Shown: positions 55,860 to 64,000 of the stretch, one piece after another
Numbering within the stretch: the stretch's first letter is position 1
How the letters are laid out: each line of letters starts with the position of its first letter
DNA from: Heligmosomoides polygyrus polygyrus
Lineage: Eukaryota; Nematoda; Chromadorea; Rhabditida; Heligmosomidae
Reading direction: 5' to 3'
Assembly: GCA_947396885.1 (NCBI GenBank)
Contig: OX377203.1
Coordinates: 25,361,253-25,425,252 of the forward strand
DNA: 64,000 nucleotides
The notes under the pieces: model-generated
Seen by the model: the letters and a program-made list of their open reading frames with translations, nothing else
The model's database searches: none
What the model was told of the DNA's origin: nothing
Position numbers and translations under genes: made by a program

Positions 55860-57220
55860 CATTTTTTTGAGTGTTTGAACTTCTGTAGAGCAGGAATTAC
55901 TCGACAAGTACAGGATGTTCCAAGAACTCATGAGTCTTCACACTTTGAATGACCACAAATTTCTTATTACTTGAGCAACGGTAGGTGTCCCTAGTTTAGT
56001 TTAAAGACCAGGGAAGTTCGATAATGATGTAGCGTTGTGCATTTGCTCAGTGTATTGCGACACTACTTGATTGATGCTGAATGCCAAATGTTTCCAGTTT
56101 CTCATTAAAGGTCTTGAAAAGGGGAATATCTTCCAGTTGTTAGGTGTCAGAATCACGCAAAAGGGTAGTAAGTGTACAGCGACGATTGGTAGCCCAAGTG
56201 CTATTTACGTGATCCTTAGCAAGCTGGGAATTCTTTCTATTCACGGCTTTAACGAACTTTCACTTTCGTCAGCAAACGGCTTCTTATATATCCTTATGAA
56301 GCTTTAGCTACAAGGTTATTCTTCGTATAAACCTTTAGCTACATGGCTAGCACTAAGGAATGCGCCCAAACAACATGGTTCATTCTCAGTCAGTAGGGAA
56401 CGGATTTTTTTAAAACTGAAACGTCCTGTCGACAGTATGTTCAAATGGGTCGAAACTTGATTTATACGAAGTTAATTTACCGATCGTACCGCAGTCTACG
56501 GCTCCACACCCAGACCAAGTTCTCGAGACTTTTTTCGCTAAAATCGTTTATAATTCGGTCGCGAAAGAACGTTCCTATCTACTTTTTTCGGTTAAAGTCG
56601 GAGCAGTAAACAAATTCAATGGTTACTCGGAACTCGAAATTGAGGTTATCCACTTTTTGACTCACAGCCGTCCAGTTCATGCCAAGAGAATCGGAAAGCT
56701 GTCGGATCATTTGTCCTATTTTTTAGACAAATAGTACACAATGTTAGAGGCGGTGTTGTTGACTAAGTTCGGGAAGTGAGCAGCTGCTATAAAACTTTTT
56801 TGAGAAAAAGAAAATCGGGTCAGTACTTTTCCCTCAATCCGGCTCTATCTCATCAATTTGTCGGAGTAGTCAGAAACGTTGTTGCTGTTTTGTATCCAGT
56901 GTGCCAGTGTTTGGCCAAAAAAGCGAAGGTTACCTCGTTGACAGGAGTGCGAATGTTGGTCATGTGTATAATGTACGTTGTGACGATTGTAGACGTCGTA
57001 TAGAGAACTACTGTGCCTGCCAACAGTCGAGAGACGTTTCTCTGCTGAAAAAGAGCAGTGATTTAACAATTTTCACAGACTCCGTTGAGCAAAGACACGT
57101 TGCTATCGTCGGGGGATGCCATCACATATGAAGTTGTGAAGCAAAAGTCCAAAAGTTGTTCTGCTGGTGACTAGGTCAGCACCGAATGTCATGCATGTTG
57201 CTACTATACGTTTATCGTTG
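55860..57220. other. No confident gene
   Basis: AT-rich with scattered frames on both strands. At about 56860-57010 the minus strand (TYIIHMTNIRTPVNE with a GTAACC donor) and the plus strand (hydrophobic LVMCIMYVVTIVDVV) are both open, so neither is called. Confidence 0.5.
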
Positions 57221-57226
57221 ATGTTG

Positions 57227-57709
57227 TTATTTTTGCTTAATTGGCTGAAAATATTTGCAGTTATCGGATAGCACTGTCGACCAGCAAAGTTCTAAAGTAA
57301 CCTCTTGAGTCTGCAGTGACCAGAAGACGGCTGTTAGCTGAGAGAATAGTGCCGCGGAGGCACAAAACAGGCAGAAAATGTCTGAAAATAAGTGCTTGTT
57401 GGCTCCATTCTTCTTGTCTATTGAAAACACCAGTACCAGTACCAATCTCCCAACTCGTGTACAAAAGGCGCCATTTTTCAGACGGATCGGCGATGAACCA
57501 GTAGCATGAGGAAGCGTAGAGTTGTCCGCTCCGCGAGGCGTTCCATCGATAGCCCTCTGGAAACGCCGATGTTCTGCCCAACTCGATCTGTCTATACTCA
57601 GGTGTCGGTGCCTTATCGGTGCGTTGATTGCCTCCAAAACGCGTTTCTTCAAACGTGCTTGTAACTCATGTTGTGACACTTTCTCTTTGTCTTCTTGAGC
57701 TGGGGCCAC
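57227..57709 (-). CDS. Unidentified ORF, possible exon
   Basis: A 160-codon minus-strand frame. Its start is charged and helix-like (APAQEDKEKVSQHELQARLK, then RVLEAINAPIRHRHLSIDRS), while its latter part is hydrophobic and less convincing. A second frame (EGYRWNASRSGQLYASSCYW; SQQALIFRHFLPVLCLRGTI) is open across 57261-57580, so coding may switch frames by splicing or the locus may be decayed. Not recognised. Confidence 0.3.
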   Translation of the reverse strand: MAPAQEDKEKVSQHELQARLKKRVLEAINAPIRHRHLSIDRSSWAEHRRFQRAIDGTPRGADNSTLPHATGSSPIRLKNGAFCTRVGRLVLVLVFSIDKKNGANKHLFSDIFCLFCASAALFSQLTAVFWSLQTQEVTLELCWSTVLSDNCKYFQPIKQK

Positions 57710-57967
57710 GTTCAGCCAGTATTTTGTCGGGGTATTTTCGAGTGTTCTTCAGAGTGTTTTGTGTGAAACATGGCATGTCCATCTGTTAGCCATATATCTT
57801 TCCGAAACCTCAAGGTGTGAGAGGCCTATTCGAGTTCACCGGGGAGCCAGTAATCTCACTAATCATCTGAACTCACTAATAAATATGATCGTTTACTAGT
57901 TTTCAATCATCGAATTACAATGCCTCGTCACAAGAAACTTTTCTTAGTCGGTAGTGATAATCTGACG

Positions 57968-58259
57968 GACGTGTGTAGCGCAGTCGGAGGAGGTGCCGGC
58001 TGTCACATGCACCCGATACCAGGTTCCTGGTTCGGATTTTCCGCCAGGCCAACCAAGCCTTCCATCCCTTCGGGGTCGGTGAATTGGTACCAGACTTGTA
58101 TGGGAAGGGTAAAGCACTGACTTGATCATCGGCTCGCTACCGCAAGTCATCCACGGATGGCCAAATACGCGTTCAAAGAACCTCTACGACATCCCGTAGA
58201 AGTAGAATGCGTGGCGCATTCCAAAAGGGATTGAGTAACGCAGTCCTTTACCCTTTGTT
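57968..58259 (+). mobile_element. tRNA-derived SINE
   Basis: Full-length copy with GTAGCGCAGTCGGAGGAGG, B-box region GGTTCGGATTTTCC, the complete body and a CCTTTACCCTTTG tail. Flanks GATAATCTGACGG and GATGATCTGACCG look like a decayed target duplication. Confidence 0.85.
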
Positions 58260-58389
58260 CTTAATGATGATCTGACCGATTTTGATTATAGACCGTGACG
58301 CTTGAAACATCTAGTGAATGGAGTAGGCCCATCCCATACAATTAGCGATAGACATCTTACTACGTATAATCTAGTTAATCCGCGTGTCT

Positions 58390-58980
58390 AGTCACGGGGA
58401 TGGGGACCAACGCGAAGGGATGTCTTTGATAGGGCGGCGTATGCCAGCCGGTCTTTTTTCGAGCTTAACCATGGGCGACTGCTGGCGAACTTACAACCTT
58501 GGCGGCGGATCACCCAAGTTTACGGATACGCGCGGACAATTCGTCAGTGCATGGATTGGGATCATGCGCTGAGTGCCAGGATTCAGAACACGTGCCGCAA
58601 ACGTAGCCAACACGCGTCGGCATCAGAAGGCATGCCGAAGACGTCCAACGTGCGCTGGAATTCAGAGTAAAGGAGACCAGTAATAAGGACCAGTGAAAGA
58701 GGGGACCAGTACACAAGGAACCAGTAAAGGAGTGGGACCAGGAGGATGGAGTGGGCAGTAAGATGGATCAGTATTTTCTCTCAACATCGTCCAACATGTG
58801 TCAGGTTTGTGGACACGTGCCACAGAAGTCATTTCACATGTGTCGAGTAGCAGAAGGCGCGTCTTAGACGCCGTGGCAACGTAAAAGAATGACTGCAGGA
58901 ATTCTGGTTGCTGGGGCGAAGCCCTTATCCAGACGTTTGGCGGCCAATGGGCCGCTGAACGTCTGTTAATCTGATGTCTC
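58390..58980. mobile_element. Dispersed element B (inverted partner of 45440-46540)
   Basis: Carries in reverse order the blocks of element A: GTATGCCAGCCGG, GAGCTTAACCATGGGCG, GACGTCCAACGTGCG, repeated GGACCAGTA units, and finally CCAGACGTTTGGCGGCC with GGGCCGCTGAACGTCTG near 58930. Shorter than copy A, with deletions in the middle. Confidence 0.6.
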
Positions 58981-61571
58981 CTACAATATATGATCTTTCC
59001 ATCCGCTCCTAATGCTTGGTCCGTCCGCGCGAATTAGTGGCCGCTGAAAGTTAGTTTCCATTACTGTTATAACAAGGTTGGTCATCCTGGCTCACTCCAA
59101 CTTAGACGTTACCTATTAGTGCTTTTTCTTCGATTATTTTGGTCTAATGTTGTTGTCTGTGCTTACATTGACATAAAGTCGAGCTTCCTAGTCACTTGTA
59201 ATAACCTACTTGCTGCCCTCCTAGCACGCATTGCGCCGGAAATCGATTGTGTTGATTGATATTGACCAGGCGATGGATATTGTCTCCTTACCGAAGAGCC
59301 TGTAGTGGGGGAATGTAAGTTATGTAGTCGACTTTTTTGCTTGCACGTAGTAATGCCCTACAGCTCTCAGCTTGCCATATTTTTGCGCGGACGCACGGAT
59401 GAACGGACGGACCAACTAGCCGTTTCGTATTCAGTAAAGGGAAATATAGGGAATCCAGTGCGGCTCTCAGGAAGCCGATTTTCACGTGTGAGTTAGAGGT
59501 TCGAATTGCGCAGTTTTCACCCATGCCGGCCATCCCTCCATTCTCATGCCTGTACAGGGAATTGATTGTGGACTTGTGAGGGAGGATAGAACTCCGTCTT
59601 GTCCGTAAGCTGAACTGGCATAGTCATTACGTGTGTTCAAAGAGCTGACATTGTGTAAAACGCAATTCGTGGCGCCCTTCAAATGGGCTTTTAAAAGGCT
59701 AAGAAATGGAAGTCAGCTTCAGATTATCAATTCGTAAATTGAGAAGCGCATTCCACCCCTACGTTATATCATGGAGACTGTCTGAATGTGTGTTTGTGCT
59801 ATAAAATGACTAACGATGGCGAGTTACCTGCGGCAACCCAGTGTTCTTTCCCTCCAAGAGGTCTTGAAGCTCTTATTTTCTTCAATCTACTTTTCTTACA
59901 TTCGCTAAGGGTAGGAACAAAACGATTGTAAGATTTTCTATTTGTGCTGTATCGTTTTTCTTAAAATATTCACCGATCCCAAGTGGTTGAAAGAGGCACG
60001 GTTGACCTGGGCGTGGCACCGATCACGAATTGATTCGCGGTCCGCGTGAGAACTGGTACCTCTCACCGATTGCTCTACACGCGCTACAATAGCGCTGGGA
60101 GACTATGTCTCTAAACTCTGGGAAGCTCTTCCTGTTGAGCCAAACATCCAGGAAACAAGGATTCCTTTTGGGCTGCTGAATCAGGTTCTCGCCTGGTCTA
60201 CGATAATACACCACACTGAGGTTTCGGAATGGACAGCTTGTGTGATGAGCGTTGTAGCCGAGGTCGGGTCATTGTTGAATACCTTCGAGAGATCTCTGTA
60301 CCAAATGCAGTTCCCACTATTACTCTGAATGCTTCATCTGCTCTATGCCGTGTACTCCAGTTGTTGCCCGTATGAATAAATCGTTGAAAAGAGTTGAGTG
60401 GCAAGCGATGAGCGAGAAGGATTACCCGTCATGTCGTTGCATTGTCTGTAGAGATTTGTGTGCTGCTCGACGAGCGCGAAGGATTCGTTCGTGCATCTCA
60501 GCCACGTCATCTGACGCACGGGAATGAAGTCGCATGTCGCCGGTGGTGGTGTCTGAAAACTGGGAGTTGCTTAAAACCATAAAAATGGACATTAGAATAT
60601 TGTCTTGAGGTGTTCCCTTGTTTGTTTTCTGGGAAATGGTGTTTGCCGTTAAAATTTACTTGGTTTAGGTGTAACTCCGCAGTGTGGTAGATATTAGTAG
60701 CATGGCAGCTCAAGACACCTTTCTTCGCAAAGCGCTTTGGGATGAGCGTATTTTTCTTGTTGTTGCAAAAATCTGAAAACGGAAGGCTCCGAAAGGGCTC
60801 CAAAATGACCGGAAACCGGAATACGAAACACATAACATCCTGGAAATAACATCCATCCGTCATTTCTTCAAAAGTGCATCCGAATCGACGTTAGAGGCTG
60901 CTTTTATTGCATTTCTTTTGCGCAAAACTTTCGGATCAGCAAAATCTTTCACAAAGTGCTGCACATCCCCATTACAGCATAGTATAACGAAGCACGGATT
61001 CCTGTTATTGTATTATTGTGATATCCTTTTGGCTAGGGCTTAGACACAGTGAACAAAGTCTTGTCTCCCTATTTTTCACTTTTTTCTGACTATGTTTGAG
61101 CAAGCAGTCTCTCTACTTTTTCCATATCTAGCTCCGAGTACATGTTTTTCGCTAACCTTTTTTGTTGTAACAGTTTTTTGAATAGTAGACTTAACTACTG
61201 GAAAGGACAGTTCCCGGATGCTCCTTGAAGTAGCAGTTTTGTCTCAGAGTTCAATAAGTATTTCCAATCAGTCGAGATCTTAAGGCGGGCATTCGACAAT
61301 GCCATGTTAAAAATTAACTGCATAACTTCATTTACACCATAGATCAGAAGCACCGACGTAATCTTGGAGCAGACCAGCGCATGGAACAACACCTTGCTTC
61401 AATGAGCTGACAATGACACTATATGGCTAGAAAGTTTACGTAACTATATGTATCACCTAGAACAAAATGATCGTTCAAGCGTTGAACCATTTTTAACACC
61501 TAATTCATATTTATTTATTTATTTATTTATTACGTCCCGAAGACGTGCTCGCACGGAAAAGCAAGTAAGTA
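58981..61571. other. No confident gene
   Basis: Fragments with tRNA-like or SINE-like character occur at about 59480-59600 and 59985-60090 (GCTCTACACGCGC). Frames at 60200-60530 are open on both strands with no splice support. A (TTTA)n run at about 61508-61532 is probably the inverted tail of a LINE-type element. Confidence 0.45.
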
Positions 61572-62421
61572 TTAGGGGGGGGGGGCAAAAGTAATGAGAC
61601 AAAACGAAAAAAATCTTAATCTCTTTATAACTCAATTAGAACTCAACGATGCTGAGGAATGTATTTGCCATTAAGGGCAAGGACCTTGCTGCCATCGCTC
61701 GGCTAACTTCCTGATCCCATCCTTCCAGAACTGCTTGAGTCTGGTGTTGATCAACTGCTCGATATGGTTGTCAAGGACTGCTTGGGCTCTTGTTTCCCTT
61801 CCGACTAGGAAGTCCTGTAGGCTCAAGTAGTAGTGGTAGTTGCATGGAGAGATGTCCAGCGAATACGGTGGGTGAGGCATGTGAACGTAGCCCAGCTGGC
61901 CAAGCTTATCCGTGCTTACTTGTTCCCGATGGGGTGCGGCGTTGTCGAAGAGGAGAACCTTCTTGAAGCGCTGCGATTCATCGCGGTGCTCTTGGGAAAC
62001 AGCCTCCGGTAAAGCGATCCATGGGCGCAGACCCAAAAGCTCCAAAGATGCTTCTCGCCGTGAACATCTCGCCGAACGAAGGTCGGTAACAATTCACCAG
62101 GCCTCACCCAGACTCGCTGCTTGGCAGGGATAAGGTAGAAGACGTACTTCTCATCCTGCGTGAATATTGAGCCAAGGCTGCTCGGGGTTGGGAATTGGGG
62201 GAGATTTGCACGACACAGGTCGACTCGTTAGACTGGGGTTTCGGCATGAGACAGACTGTGGCCTTGGCATGCTTCTGGAAAGGGCGGAAGTGGTAACTTC
62301 TCAGATGGGCTTCAGTAAGTAGCATACAAACATACAAATACGACAAGTACGAATTCAGACTCCAGCCACGAGATATATGGACACGGCATGAGGTGTCTCA
62401 TTACTTTTGCCCCCCCCCTAA
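61572..62421 (-). mobile_element. Internally deleted mariner with G-tract ends
   Basis: 850 bp, flanked by TA. Ends: TTAGG, a G run, then CAAAAGTAATGAGACA on the left, and the matching TCTCATTACTTTTG, a C run and CCTAA on the right. It carries only the latter part of a transposase on the minus strand, so several hundred bp of the N-terminal coding region are missing. Confidence 0.88.
61671..62165 (-). pseudogene. mariner transposase, truncated and catalytic-dead
   Basis: The minus strand shows the first catalytic block FTQDEKYVFYLIPAKQRVW (about 62105-62160), then after a frame change the second, LLFDNAAPHREQ. The third block reads YSLDISPCNYHYY, where mariner has SPDLAPSDYHLF: the catalytic aspartate, 35 residues after the second one, is asparagine. 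It ends in GIRKLAERWQQG. The N-terminal DNA-binding domain is absent. Confidence 0.85.
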
Positions 62422-64000
62422 TAGAACAGAAAAACGCATGAATGAAGGAAAAACAAAAAAGCACTGGAACTAGGTAAAATCCTAGGCTACTATAAGCAAC
62501 CATATATAATCCAGAATCCACTCAAACCAAATGAAACACGAACAATAGACTACGACAAAACAGCAGATCAAAAAAAGGTTTGGAAACAACATCTCAGTTC
62601 AAACCAGTCCTGTCTTTGAGTTGCCCAACGTAGTGTATGCCGCTACATAAAATGAAAATAAGTATCCGAGACTAATAACATATTTGTTCGCTAAAAAACT
62701 TTTAGTTGGCTACTTAGGAAGGTCACCGGGATAAATTATCAAAGCGGGGAACCTTTTGAAGTTACCAGCCACCGGAATGCTAAAATCATACGATGATTAT
62801 ACGCATATATACCCCTTGCTGGCACACTGCTTTTGCCTTGCGCTCGGCCGTTACCGTTTTTGAATTTTTTGTTGGTAATATTACTACTAAAAATGCCAAG
62901 CAGTACTCTTCATTCCGTGTTCCGAAATTCCGCACATTCCTGTTGTAGAGCGGTATAGCTTTTTCAAGGCACACTGGGCTTTTTTCTAAGCAAGGTGAAC
63001 ACTGGAACTAAACCGAACATCTTCCAAATGAAGAACAGTGCCTTGCTGATTAAAGGAGGCCTATGAGATGCAAGATAAATGTTCGTCTTCTAAAAATTGA
63101 CCACTACTTTCGTGGAAAATTTATAATACACCCGCCCCAGAAAGGCGAACATAATGATTGAAACATTATAAAAAAAATTCCAGGAAAAAATGACAGAGTC
63201 TAATTTAAAATGCAAGAATGGAGCAAATATGAGTGTATTAAAGTAATAGGACGCGTCGTCCACTCGCCCTGCGCTTAACAATTTTCGTCTGATAGTAAAA
63301 ATTCTGTTTGCGTGCAGTTATACTCTAGTTTGCGGTATGCTTTGCAGTCTCTGTCGACGTTTACACTACCAGTGGAAGGACAATTGCAACGTGCTGGACG
63401 AATGGATCTCTTCTTCTAGTATACTTAGAAGTTACTGGCTTCCTGCTCTTTAGAATAAGATTCGTCTTATCATTTTTCCGAGAAAAAAATTTATAAGGTT
63501 TCAAGCACTCTGTTCACGTTTTAAGAGCCGACGAATTATGCATATTCCAAGGATGCAATAGTAAATTTTCTTAAGACAAACATTCACTTTGACCTCCTTA
63601 GTGAGTGCCTGCCTTAACTGCTGATTTTGATGCCTGATGCGGAGATGCAGATTTTGATTTGAGAGGCGTACAGTTTGGTTTGAAAAGTGTCCAATTTGAC
63701 GCGAACGTGGTCTAAATGCCGTTGGATAGGGAGAACGTGAGGGAACTGCGGACGTCTAGCTACAAGAAATTAGTATGCCTTGTAGGTGCGAACTGTTGCC
63801 AAATAAATCTCTAATCTCCCAAATCTCCAAATAATCTTTGACCAGTAAGAGATTCTGATTATTTGGAAAGGTTTGCAGCAGGATGTACGTTGATTTGATA
63901 GAGGCCAACAATGCTGCTAATCATTTGGAACTAGCTAATTAACGTCCAAAGTGTATTCTGAACCCTGGAAATGTGAGCCGACAAGGAACGGAGAAGTCAG
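62422..64000. other. No features recognised
   Basis: AT-rich sequence with only short frames, no SINE, MITE or splice-bounded exon found. An imperfect repetition of ATTATTTGG/AAATCTC-type words occurs near 63800-63930. Confidence 0.5.

Overview
The window reads as nuclear DNA of a nematode, most likely a strongylid (hookworm-type) parasite. The reasons are small exons split by long repeat-filled introns, 3' splice sites of the TTTCAG type, apparent trans-splice acceptors just upstream of start codons, and a dense load of tRNA-derived SINEs, MITEs, mariner/Tc1 copies and a Ty3/gypsy-like element. Only a few percent is coding. Most conventional ORFs here are shadows or repeat fragments, so the real genes had to be assembled by hand from splice sites and reading-frame phase. 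No bacterial operon, CRISPR array or rRNA was seen.

Layout. (1) 0-3.4 kb: a 1.5-kb foldback element, a 146-bp tandem repeat and a perfect hairpin. (2) 3.5-15.3 kb: a divergent T-box transcription-factor gene on the minus strand, with six phase-consistent exons and introns full of SINEs, MITEs and a mariner with perfect ends. (3) 15.3-23.2 kb: no confident gene. (4) 23.3-24.5 kb: a decayed mariner. (5) 25.1-30.8 kb: a MITE with internal insertions, then a complete 4.65-kb LTR retrotransposon with 165/166 identical LTRs and a 5-bp target duplication, but a broken gag-pol. (6) 30.9-34.9 kb: nested foldback elements, a second tRNA-like repeat family and a decayed Tc1/mariner copy. (7) 35.5-37.8 kb: a probable unidentified minus-strand gene. 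(8) 38.4-43.1 kb: a plus-strand gene with a FLYWCH-like zinc-binding domain. (9) 43-49 kb: repeats, including a 99-bp near-perfect hairpin, and one possible small gene. (10) 49.6-54.9 kb: the complete Mediator subunit MED19 gene, seven exons, 231 residues. (11) 55.46-55.85 kb: an apparently complete 81-residue membrane-protein gene, convergent with MED19. (12) 56-64 kb: repeats, an unidentified ORF, and a mariner whose transposase has lost its third catalytic aspartate.

The three best genes (T-box factor, FLYWCH-like factor, MED19) all act in transcription, but they lie on different strands, far apart, and nothing shows that they work as one unit. The most unusual material is structural: several unrelated long palindromes or foldbacks, three of them carrying G/C homopolymer tracts, and repeated nesting of one mobile element in another.
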